Both the position numbers and the translations under genes were made by a program. This document shows, one piece after another, positions 1-5,039 of a stretch of 5,039 bases of DNA. The stretch lies in the NCBI GenBank assembly GCA_031253875.1, contig JAIRVN010000229.1:1-5039 (forward strand). The letters run 5' to 3'. Origin of the DNA: Deltaproteobacteria bacterium. GTDB lineage: Bacteria; Desulfobacterota; Desulfovibrionia; Desulfovibrionales; Desulfovibrionaceae. A model generated the notes under the pieces. It ran no database searches, was not told where the DNA came from, and was given only the letters and a program-made list of their open reading frames with translations. The stretch's first letter is position 1. Each line of letters starts with the position of its first letter.

Positions 1-692
1 CCGATGGACTTGCCAATCCAGTTGTGCTGCATGGAGATGACACGTTCCGGCCAGCCCTTTTCCAGCTTCGTCAAATCGGCCAGAAGCTCTTCGGCGTAGG
101 CCGTGATGCGCAGGAACCATTGCGCCAGATCCTTGTGCGCCACGGCGCTGTCGCAACGCCAGCACAGCCCGTCGATCACCTGCTCGTTGGCGAGTACGGT
201 ATGACAGGAAGGACACCAGTTCTGCGGCGCCATTTTGCGGTAGATCAGGCCCTTTTCATAAAATTTCAGGAAGAACAGCTGTTCCCAGCGATAATATTCC
301 GGATGGCAGGTCGCAAGCTCGCAATCCCAGTCATAGGAATAGCCGAGGCTTTTCAACTGGCTGCGCATGGCATTGATATTCCCATAAGTCCAACGGGCCG
401 GATGCACCCTGTTCTTGATGGCGGCGTTTTCCGCAGGCAGGCCGAAGGCGTCCCAGCCCATGGGGTGCAGCACATTATACCCGCGCATGCGCAGAAAACG
501 GGCCAACACATCGCCGATCGAATAATTGCGCACGTGCCCCATATGGATATTCCCCGAAGGATAGGGGAACATTTCCAGCAGGTAATAGTTAGGTTTGGCG
601 TCTTGCGGTTCGGCGGCAAAGCTGTGTGCCTGCTCCCAGCGTTCCTGCCACTTTTTTTCTATATGTTCAAAATGATACCGTTCAGTCTGCAT
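1..692 (-). CDS. leuS: Leucyl-tRNA synthetase (LeuRS), N-terminal part, cut by window edge
   Basis: This cytoplasmic class I aminoacyl-tRNA synthetase charges tRNA-Leu with leucine using ATP. Only the first 230 residues are visible, against roughly 820-870 for bacterial LeuRS. It starts [19 protein letters not shown], a typical LeuRS N-terminus. The class I HIGH signature appears as HMGH at residues 50-53, after EMFPYPSGN. The LeuRS-specific block [16 protein letters not shown] is at about 77-91. A zinc-binding insert has cysteines at 160, 163, 177 and 180 ([15 protein letters not shown]...CWRC). The visible part ends at [10 protein letters not shown], just before the CP1 editing domain; the KMSKS loop lies outside the window. 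The ATG overlaps the end of nusB by 11 nt and has no clear Shine-Dalgarno, which suggests translational coupling to nusB. Identification is very secure. Confidence 0.97.
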   Translation of the reverse strand, partial: MQTERYHFEHIEKKWQERWEQAHSFAAEPQDAKPNYYLLEMFPYPSGNIHMGHVRNYSIGDVLARFLRMRGYNVLHPMGWDAFGLPAENAAIKNRVHPARWTYGNINAMRSQLKSLGYSYDWDCELATCHPEYYRWEQLFFLKFYEKGLIYRKMAPQNWCPSCHTVLANEQVIDGLCWRCDSAVAHKDLAQWFLRITAYAEELLADLTKLEKGWPERVISMQHNWIGKSI

Positions 693-1170
693 GGCAAGTC
701 TGTTGTGTAGCCGAGCTCGCCCCGGCGGCTTGCGCATCCTGATCCAGGGCTTTGGCCGCTGCATCGAGAATGCCGTTGATAAAGGAACGCGCGCTTGCCT
801 CGCCGAACTGCCCGCAGAGTTCCAGCGCTTCGTTGATCGTCACTCGTGAGGGGATGTCCGTCCGGTACTGCAGTTCGTATACGGCAAGGCGCAACAGCGT
901 CAGCTCAATCCGGCCCATCCTGTCCAGGCGCCAGTTGCGTGCGAAACGGGCAATAACGGCATCAAGACCTTGCGCATTCTGCCACACGCCCAAAGCCAGT
1001 TCCCAGGCGAAGCCGGAAGGCACGGCCGCCTTATCCGCCGTGGCGGCGCTTTGTTCAAAACGCTTCTGCAGTTCCTGCTCGGAAGATACAGGAGTAAAAT
1101 CAAGTGAGTACAGAAACTGAAACGCCAGTGCCCGTTCACCCCGTCGTGATGCGCCGGTTTTTTTCGGCAT
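682..1170 (-). CDS. nusB: Transcription antitermination factor NusB
   Basis: This 162-residue protein has the NusB all-helical RNA-binding fold. In the family, NusB pairs with NusE (S10), binds boxA RNA and supports antitermination of rRNA operons. Visible signatures are the N-terminal Arg-rich helix ([18 protein letters not shown], about 8-25) and the conserved C-terminal core from [18 protein letters not shown] (73-90) through LLRLAVYEL (92-100), [13 protein letters not shown] (106-118) and SFINGILDA (129-137). Residues after about 140 form an Ala/Gln-rich tail of about 22 residues that looks non-conserved. The ATG directly abuts the TAG of ribH with no spacer. The nearest GGAG (1183-1186) is 12 nt from the start codon, farther than usual, so coupling to ribH translation is likely. 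The ribH-nusB pairing is widespread in bacteria. Confidence 0.96.
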   Translation of the reverse strand: MPKKTGASRRGERALAFQFLYSLDFTPVSSEQELQKRFEQSAATADKAAVPSGFAWELALGVWQNAQGLDAVIARFARNWRLDRMGRIELTLLRLAVYELQYRTDIPSRVTINEALELCGQFGEASARSFINGILDAAAKALDQDAQAAGASSATQQTCHAD

Positions 1171-1635
1171 CTAGCTCATCTGCTCCAGTACGCGCACGGT
1201 TTCCAGCATGGCCGCGGCCGCTTCCGCGCCCTTGTTGCCCGCTTTGCTGCCCGCGCGCTCTATGGCTTGTTCCAGCGTGTCGGTGGTCAGCAGACCGAAA
1301 CCGATGGGTATGCCGCTTTCCAGACAGACCTGAGCGATGCCCTTGATTGCTTCGTTCGCGACAAAATCAAAGTGCGGGGTGGAACCACGGATCACCGCTC
1401 CTACGGCCACAATGCCATCGCATTTCTTGCGCGCGGCCAGACGTTTGCATACCAGCGGCATTTCGAATGCCCCCGGCACCCGCACCAGATCAATGGCTTT
1501 CTCGTCACAGCCATGCCGCACAAGATAATCCACCGCGCCGCCGATCAGACGATCCACGATGAAATCGTTGAAACGCGCGGCGACTATGGTAATGCGCAGG
1601 CCCTTGGCGTCAAGCTTTCCTTCAATGCATTTCAT
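1171..1635 (-). CDS. ribH: 6,7-dimethyl-8-ribityllumazine synthase
   Basis: Lumazine synthase condenses 5-amino-6-ribitylaminouracil with 3,4-dihydroxy-2-butanone 4-phosphate, the penultimate riboflavin step. The product is 154 residues, the usual size. Visible motifs are AARFN (19-23, aromatic Phe22 of the substrate pocket), VPGAFEMP (53-60), [14 protein letters not shown] (79-92) with the expected catalytic His88, and [21 protein letters not shown] (116-136) with phosphate-binding Arg127. Positions 22, 88 and 127 match the Bacillus subtilis numbering as I remember it. There is no insertion in the GSKAGN loop, compatible with the 60-subunit icosahedral type rather than the pentameric type (inference). 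The frame is open upstream to 1812 inside ribBA, but the ATG at 1635 is preferred because family homology begins there and a GGAG lies 5 nt upstream. It follows ribBA after 37 nt and abuts nusB. Confidence 0.97.
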   Translation of the reverse strand: MKCIEGKLDAKGLRITIVAARFNDFIVDRLIGGAVDYLVRHGCDEKAIDLVRVPGAFEMPLVCKRLAARKKCDGIVAVGAVIRGSTPHFDFVANEAIKGIAQVCLESGIPIGFGLLTTDTLEQAIERAGSKAGNKGAEAAAAMLETVRVLEQMS

Positions 1636-1640
1636 GACTT

Positions 1641-1644
1641 CTCC
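1641..1644 (-). promoter_or_regulatory. Shine-Dalgarno site of ribH
   Basis: The minus strand reads GGAG, then a 5-nt spacer (AAGTC), then ATG. This site decides the ribH start against the longer open frame that reaches back into the ribBA coding region. Confidence 0.7.
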
Positions 1645-1672
1645 ATGTATGTGGCGCGTTATGCCAGGAGGC

Positions 1673-2902
1673 TTATCCCCTGACGGAGGAACACGACAAG
1701 GTGAGCAAGTGCCCGAGTTTTTCTTTTTTTGCCCTGAGGTAGACGGCGCTTTGCGGAGAGCTTTCCAATTCGATGGGCACACGCTCCACGATTTCGATGC
1801 CATAGCCTTCAAGTCCGATGATTTTGCGCGGGTTGTTGGTCAGCATGCGCATTCTGCGTACGCCCAAATCCACCAGTATCTGCGCGCCGACGCCGTAATC
1901 GCGCAAGTCAGGGGCGAAGCCGAGCTGCCGATTGGCTTCCACGGTGTCATATCCCTGATCCTGCAAAACATACGCCTTGATCTTGTTGGCAAGCCCTATG
2001 CCCCGTCCTTCCTGGCGCATATAGAGCAGTACCCCGCGGCCTTCCTTTTCAATCTGCGCCAGGGCAGCGGCAAGCTGGCCGCCGCAATCGCAACGCAGGG
2101 AACCCAGCACGTCCCCGGTCAGACATTGACTGTGCACCCGCACCAGCACAGGATCTTCACAGCCCGCAATATCGCCTTTGACCAGGGCCAGGTGGGTGCT
2201 GGGGTCATTTTCGCTTTCGTAGGCCATGACCGTAAAATTGCCGTAGCGCGTGGGCATGGCGGCTTCCGCCATCCTGCGCACGGAAAGTTGTCCGGCCTGC
2301 ATGCGAAAGCGGATAAGATCCTTGACTGCCGCCATTTTCAGCCCGTGTTCCGCGGCAAATGCAACCAGCTCCGGCATGCGCGCCATTTCGCCGTCATCAC
2401 GCATGATCTCGCAGATAACTCCGGCGGGCTTGAGCCCGGCAAGGCGCGCCAGATCTACGCTGCCTTCGGTCTGGCCGGCGCGGGTCAGCACTCCGCCGCT
2501 TTGCGCGCGCAGGGGGAAGATGTGCCCCGGCGTGACAAGATCATCGGGCCGCGCGCCGTCTCGTACCGCCGTGAGGATGGTGGTGGCGCGATCCGCAGCG
2601 GAAATGCCGGTGGTCACGCCTTCGCGCGCTTCAATGGAAACGGTGAAATTCGTGCCGAACTTCGAGCCGTTGCGCTTGGCCATGAGCGGCAACTGCAGCC
2701 TGTCCACCATGTCCGGGGCCATGGCCAGGCAGATGAGTCCCCGGCCGTATTTCGCCATGAAGTTGATGCCGGCCGGCGTGACGTGTTCCGCGGCTATGGT
2801 CAGATCACCTTCGTTCTCCCGGTCTTCGTCGTCCACCAGAATGATCATCTTGCCCTGACGGATTTCTTCAATGGCTTCCGCAATGCTGCACAAAACCGAC
2901 AT
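1673..2902 (-). CDS. ribBA: Bifunctional DHBP synthase / GTP cyclohydrolase II (RibBA)
   Basis: This 409-residue fusion makes both precursors of riboflavin. The N-terminal DHBP synthase domain (about 1-200) converts ribulose 5-phosphate to 3,4-dihydroxy-2-butanone 4-phosphate and formate. It shows the acidic metal-binding motif [11 protein letters not shown] (24-34), GLICLA (55-60), [10 protein letters not shown] with His127 (124-133), and [17 protein letters not shown] (141-157). The C-terminal GTP cyclohydrolase II domain (about 207-400) opens the GTP ring. Its zinc cysteines are 260, 271 and 273 ([18 protein letters not shown]), followed by RQEGRGIGL (296-304), Tyr311, Arg334 and TNNPRK (355-360). 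The spacing among Cys260, Tyr311 and Arg334 equals that of Cys54, Tyr105 and Arg128 in E. coli RibA as I remember it, so both activities should be intact. The ATG has AAGGA 6 nt upstream. After the usual GHLL ending there are nine extra residues. Both domains are complete, unlike RibBA proteins with a degenerate half. Confidence 0.97.
   Translation of the reverse strand: MSVLCSIAEAIEEIRQGKMIILVDDEDRENEGDLTIAAEHVTPAGINFMAKYGRGLICLAMAPDMVDRLQLPLMAKRNGSKFGTNFTVSIEAREGVTTGISAADRATTILTAVRDGARPDDLVTPGHIFPLRAQSGGVLTRAGQTEGSVDLARLAGLKPAGVICEIMRDDGEMARMPELVAFAAEHGLKMAAVKDLIRFRMQAGQLSVRRMAEAAMPTRYGNFTVMAYESENDPSTHLALVKGDIAGCEDPVLVRVHSQCLTGDVLGSLRCDCGGQLAAALAQIEKEGRGVLLYMRQEGRGIGLANKIKAYVLQDQGYDTVEANRQLGFAPDLRDYGVGAQILVDLGVRRMRMLTNNPRKIIGLEGYGIEIVERVPIELESSPQSAVYLRAKKEKLGHLLTLSCSSVRG
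1718..1730 (-). other. A-rich tract (A7-G-A5) near the 3' end of ribBA
   Basis: On the coding strand, seven A residues (1724-1730), a G and five A residues (1718-1722) encode the Lys-Lys-Glu-Lys of the RibBA C-terminus. In-frame codons are GCA AAA AAA GAA AAA, so the tract has the A-AAA-AAA form on which ribosomes or RNA polymerase can slip. A +1 shift (or loss of one A) here enters the ribH frame, which is open through to ribH. A -1 shift gives a short tail ending before ribH. Whether slippage happens cannot be told from sequence; the run may simply reflect lysine codons. Confidence 0.35.
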
Positions 2903-2926
2903 CTTGTTTCCTTGTCAGACTGTAAA

Positions 2927-2932
2927 ATTATA
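2927..2932 (-). promoter_or_regulatory. Candidate -10 hexamer (TATAAT) upstream of ribBA
   Basis: A perfect TATAAT on the minus strand spans the last codon and stop of ribE (GTA TAA T), 24 nt before the ribBA ATG, in a locally AT-rich patch of an otherwise GC-rich operon. A start about 7 nt downstream would leave a leader of roughly 18 nt that still holds the AAGGA ribosome binding site. No good -35 hexamer is seen at 15-19 bp spacing, and the extended -10 TGn is absent (TCG instead). An internal promoter is therefore only a possibility. Confidence 0.2.
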
Positions 2933-3569
2933 CGAAACCGTGTTCCCGCAAAAATTTCTCGTCCAGACGCGCGCCCTCCCGCCGGGGGGCGAGCATGCGG
3001 CGCACGTATTTGCCGATCATGTCGGCCTCCATATTGACCAGCGTGCCGGGCACCCAGGACGTAATCGTGGTGGAGCGCCGGGTCTCCGGGATCACGTTCA
3101 CTTCCAAAAAATCGTCCCCGCACGCGTTTACCGTAAGACTTATGCCGTCAAGCGCCACAGAACCCTTGGGAATAACCAGTTCTCCGTATTCCGCCGGAAA
3201 AGCCAATCGAATGCGCACAGACTGGCCCGCCTCCTGTACGCTGCGCACCGTGGCCAGGCAATCCACATGTCCGTTCACCAAATGGCCGCCCAAGCGTTGT
3301 CCGATCGCCAGGGCGCGTTCCAGATTCACCAGCGCATCCGGACGCAGAAAAGACAAGTTCGTCCGGCCGAGCGTCTCCGCCGAAGCATAGGCCGTAAAAC
3401 ACTCGTCCGTGCCGCGTTCCACCGTCAGGCACGCTCCGTTCACGGCGATGGACTCGCCGACCGCGATGTCCTCAAGAGCAAACAGGGCGCGGATGGAGAG
3501 GACGCGTTCCCGTCCGCTCTGCCGCAACGCCGTCAGACGGCCCTGTCCCTGAATGATGCCGGTGAACAT
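2928..3569 (-). CDS. ribE: Riboflavin synthase (alpha-type)
   Basis: This 213-residue enzyme dismutates two 6,7-dimethyl-8-ribityllumazine molecules to riboflavin and 5-amino-6-ribitylaminouracil, which RibH re-uses. It has the expected two tandem lumazine-binding domains. Domain 1 (about 1-96) begins MFTGIIQGQG and shows GESIAVNGACLTV (38-50), ASAETLGRTNL (62-72) and NLERAL (82-87). Domain 2 (about 97-195) shows GGHLVNGHVD (94-103), KGSVALDGISLTVN (135-148), VNVIPETRRSTT (157-168) and DMIGKYVRRML (183-193). The repeated G-S-[IV]-A-[VL]-[ND]-G pattern shows the internal duplication. The frame is open upstream to 3653, but the start is set by the near-invariant MFTGII N-terminus and by AGGA at 3576-3579, 6 nt before the ATG. 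Some schemes call this gene ribC. Confidence 0.97.
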   Translation of the reverse strand: MFTGIIQGQGRLTALRQSGRERVLSIRALFALEDIAVGESIAVNGACLTVERGTDECFTAYASAETLGRTNLSFLRPDALVNLERALAIGQRLGGHLVNGHVDCLATVRSVQEAGQSVRIRLAFPAEYGELVIPKGSVALDGISLTVNACGDDFLEVNVIPETRRSTTITSWVPGTLVNMEADMIGKYVRRMLAPRREGARLDEKFLREHGFV

Positions 3570-3622
3570 TGCGTATCCTGTGTCCAGTCCATAAAGAACC
3601 GACGTCAGCCCGTACAAGCACC

Positions 3623-3648
3623 CTGCCGGCCGCTCAACGCGGCCGCAG
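3623..3648 (-). other. Bulged GC-rich hairpin with the ribD stop codon in its loop
   Basis: Pairing segments are 3628-3633 with 3639-3644 (6 bp, GGCCGC/GCGGCC), continued after a single bulged base at 3627 by 3623-3626 with 3645-3648 (4 bp). The loop is 5 nt, GUUGA in the transcript, and contains the UGA of ribD. No U tract follows, so it is not an intrinsic terminator. It may be an RNA structure that affects ribD termination, ribE initiation or mRNA processing (inference). It is the only notable structure in the 64-nt ribD-ribE gap, the longest gap in the window. Confidence 0.4.
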
Positions 3649-4788
3649 CACAATATGCGCGTCTTCGCCGCACATGCTCAAGGAACATATGCGCAAATCC
3701 AAACTTTCATCCATGCGCAAAGGCACGCGCCCGTCAAAGAGCGGCAACGCGGCATTATCACCCAGAATGCGCGCCGCCATATGCAGGCGCACTTCATCCG
3801 CCAGCCCCTGTTCAAGCAGGGAAAGCGCAAGTCTGCCGCCTCCCTCGCAGAGCACATAGAAGCAGGCGTAATCATGCAATAATAGGCGCAGCCCCGCATG
3901 GAGGTCAAGCCCCTTGTGCGTCTGCGCCGCATCAAGGCCATGGACGCGCGTGCCGATATCCCGCAAAGCTTCAGCGTCCGGCGAGGCGGCAAGCTCGCGG
4001 GAGCAGAGGAAAACGCATTGATCAGGCCGCTCGCGCAGCAGATGGAGCTTGTCCGCCGGTTTGGGCAGGCGCGAGGTGAGGATGCAGGCCAGCGGCTGGC
4101 GCGTGCCCGCCGGGAACGGCCGGGCCGTCAGCAACGGATTATCGGCGTACAAGGTATTGCCGCCGATGAGTACGGCGCCGCCGCAGCCGCCGATATGGGC
4201 GCGCAGTTCATGTACCGAGGCGCGGGAAGCATCGCCGCTGATCCATTGCGCATGTCCGTTTCTGGTAGCGATGCGTCCGTCCAGGGTGGAAGCCAGTTTG
4301 AGGATGAGATAGGGACGCTGCTCCTGCCGCCAGACGAGAAAATCCGCCGTCACGTCGCGGCAGGCCTGTTCACGGATGCCTGTATGCACCTCAACGCCTT
4401 GCGCCCGCAGCCATTCTGCCCCGCCCCCGGCTTGGGGATTGGGATCCAGCAGTCCGACGACAACGCGCCGTATGCCCGCCTGCACAATAGCCTGCGTACA
4501 TGGCGGGGTTTTGCCGTAATGGCGGCAAGGCTCCAGCGTAACGCAGAGCGTGCAATCCGCGGGATCAACACCCTGCTCTGCCGCATTGCGCAGGCACTGC
4601 GCTTCGGCATGGGGCTGTCCGTAGGCGCTGTGAAAGCCCTGAGCCGCAATATGCCCGTCGCGCACCAGAACCGCGCCGACGACGGGATTGGGACAGGCGT
4701 GCCAGCGTCCCTGTTCGGCAAGGGCAATAGCGGCATCCATGAAGGGTTCGAAAAACGAGGCGTCTTGCAGCCCTGTGTGCGGGCTCAC
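3634..4788 (-). CDS. ribD: Bifunctional pyrimidine deaminase / reductase RibD
   Basis: This 384-residue enzyme carries out the two steps after GTP cyclohydrolase II: deamination of the diaminopyrimidine ring, then NADPH-dependent reduction of the ribosyl to a ribityl side chain. The deaminase domain (about 15-150) shows NPVVGAVLV (34-42), HAE (60-62, zinc ligand His60 and proton-shuttle Glu62) and EPCRHYGKTPPC (86-97, zinc ligands Cys88 and Cys97), then LDPNPQAGGGAEWL (114-127). The reductase domain (about 158-384) shows KLASTLDGRIAT (164-175), QWISG (181-185), HELRA (193-197), NTLYADNPLLTAR (211-223) and CEGGGRLALSLL (314-325). The start is GTG, forming GTGA with the TGA of the upstream deaminase gene (4-nt overlap). 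GGAG at 4795-4798 lies 6 nt upstream and supports this start. Length and motifs are normal for the family. Confidence 0.97.
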   Translation of the reverse strand: MSPHTGLQDASFFEPFMDAAIALAEQGRWHACPNPVVGAVLVRDGHIAAQGFHSAYGQPHAEAQCLRNAAEQGVDPADCTLCVTLEPCRHYGKTPPCTQAIVQAGIRRVVVGLLDPNPQAGGGAEWLRAQGVEVHTGIREQACRDVTADFLVWRQEQRPYLILKLASTLDGRIATRNGHAQWISGDASRASVHELRAHIGGCGGAVLIGGNTLYADNPLLTARPFPAGTRQPLACILTSRLPKPADKLHLLRERPDQCVFLCSRELAASPDAEALRDIGTRVHGLDAAQTHKGLDLHAGLRLLLHDYACFYVLCEGGGRLALSLLEQGLADEVRLHMAARILGDNAALPLFDGRVPLRMDESLDLRICSLSMCGEDAHIVLRPR

Positions 4789-5039
4789 CGAGGACTCCGG
4801 ACAAGGCTGAGTTTTTCCGTGTGGATGCCGGCCTCGTGCAGCAACTGGGCGGCGAGGGGATCAGGATAGTCCTCCGCGTAGTAGATGGCGCTGATCGAGC
4901 AGTTGATGAGCATTTTTGTGCACATCACACAAGGATGCGTTGTGCAGTATAGTATGGCGTTCAGAATCTGCGCATTGTGCACGGCGGCCTGGATGATGAC
5001 GTTCTGCTCCGCGTGCAGGCCCCGGCACATTTCATGCCG
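4785..5039 (-). CDS. dCMP deaminase-type (ComEB-like) zinc deaminase, C-terminal part, cut by window edge
   Basis: Only the last 84 residues are visible; full-length relatives have about 150, so the start lies past 5039. The visible part begins RHEMCRGLHAEQNVIIQAA and shows the cytidine deaminase-fold zinc site: HAE (His9, Glu11 of the visible part) and HPCVMC (Cys37, Cys40). The block LYCTTHPCVMCTKMLINCSI and the following SAIYYAEDYPDP are typical of deoxycytidylate deaminases, which convert dCMP to dUMP for dTTP synthesis. A Met lies in frame at 5030, but it is internal, because homologous residues continue upstream to the window edge. The TGA overlaps the GTG of ribD by 4 nt, implying co-translation. 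Substrate is inferred from family; another nucleotide or base deaminase of the same fold is possible but less likely. Confidence 0.88.
   Translation of the reverse strand, partial: RHEMCRGLHAEQNVIIQAAVHNAQILNAILYCTTHPCVMCTKMLINCSISAIYYAEDYPDPLAAQLLHEAGIHTEKLSLVRSPR

Noticed and set aside
24..710. Plus-strand open frame (228 codons) opposite leuS
   Set aside because: The minus strand here encodes an unmistakable LeuRS N-terminus; the plus-strand frame resembles no known protein.
1636..1812. N-terminal extension of RibH by 59 residues
   Set aside because: Lumazine synthase homology starts at the ATG at 1635, which has a good GGAG; the extension overlaps the ribBA coding region. It is kept only as a frameshift curiosity.
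2972..2991. GC-rich inverted repeat inside the 3' end of ribE
   Set aside because: The 8-bp stem has an A-C mismatch on the transcribed strand, lies in Pro/Arg codons, and has no U-tract, so it is probably compositional.
1559..3037. Long plus-strand open frame (492 codons) opposite ribBA
   Set aside because: It is antisense to a fully supported ribBA, has His/Arg/Gly-rich composition typical of GC-rich mirror frames, and shows no recognisable domain.
3580..3625. Possible promoter in the ribD-ribE gap (TTGTAC ... TTTATG)
   Set aside because: Both hexamers match consensus at only about half of positions, no better than chance.
3570..3653. N-terminal extension of riboflavin synthase by 28 residues
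   Set aside because: The family starts at MFTGII, and a proper AGGA lies 6 nt before that ATG.
2871..4079. Plus-strand open frame (402 codons) opposite ribE and ribD
   Set aside because: It is a mirror of conserved coding sequence, spans two real genes and their gap, and has no family motifs.
3898..4869. Plus-strand open frame (323 codons) opposite ribD and the deaminase
   Set aside because: It is antisense to well-supported genes, and its length is explained by the low stop frequency of GC-rich DNA.
1..5039. CRISPR arrays, insertion sequences, tRNA genes, phage or defence genes
   Set aside because: No repeated spacer pattern, terminal repeats, transposase motifs or cloverleaf was seen; almost every base is explained by housekeeping coding sequence.

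Overview
The window reads as one tightly packed operon segment transcribed entirely on the minus strand, so genes run from high to low coordinates. In transcription order it holds the 3' part of a dCMP deaminase-type gene, ribD, ribE (riboflavin synthase), ribBA, ribH, nusB, and the 5' part of leuS. Both end genes are cut by the window edges. Every catalytic or metal-binding motif checked in the five complete genes is intact, so none looks broken.

The four rib genes together encode the committed riboflavin pathway. RibBA makes both precursors: GTP to the diaminopyrimidine, and ribulose 5-phosphate to 3,4-dihydroxy-2-butanone 4-phosphate. RibD deaminates and reduces the pyrimidine, RibH condenses the two branches to lumazine, and RibE converts two lumazines to riboflavin. 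The phosphatase step and RibF (riboflavin to FMN and FAD) are not in the window. NusB (antitermination and rRNA transcription) and LeuRS (leucyl-tRNA charging) share the transcription unit. The dCMP deaminase links it to dTTP supply.

The order dCMP deaminase-ribD-ribE-ribBA-ribH-nusB-leuS, the GC-rich codon use and the protein sequences suggest a sulfate-reducing deltaproteobacterium of the Desulfovibrionaceae. This rests on remembered gene order in Desulfovibrio and was not searched; genus and species cannot be fixed.

Spacing is very tight: 4-nt overlap (deaminase/ribD), 64 nt (ribD/ribE), 25 nt (ribE/ribBA), 37 nt (ribBA/ribH), 0 nt (ribH/nusB), 11-nt overlap (nusB/leuS). No stretch over 70 bases lacks a gene. 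No rRNA, tRNA, CRISPR, insertion sequence, FMN riboswitch or intrinsic terminator is visible. The operon promoter must lie beyond position 5039.

I do not see a new biological system here; this is a conserved housekeeping locus. The small features worth a second look are a hairpin that puts the ribD stop codon in its loop, a perfect TATAAT over the ribE stop codon, an A7 tract near the 3' end of ribBA from which a +1 shift would read in frame into ribH, and the lack of a clear ribosome binding site for leuS.
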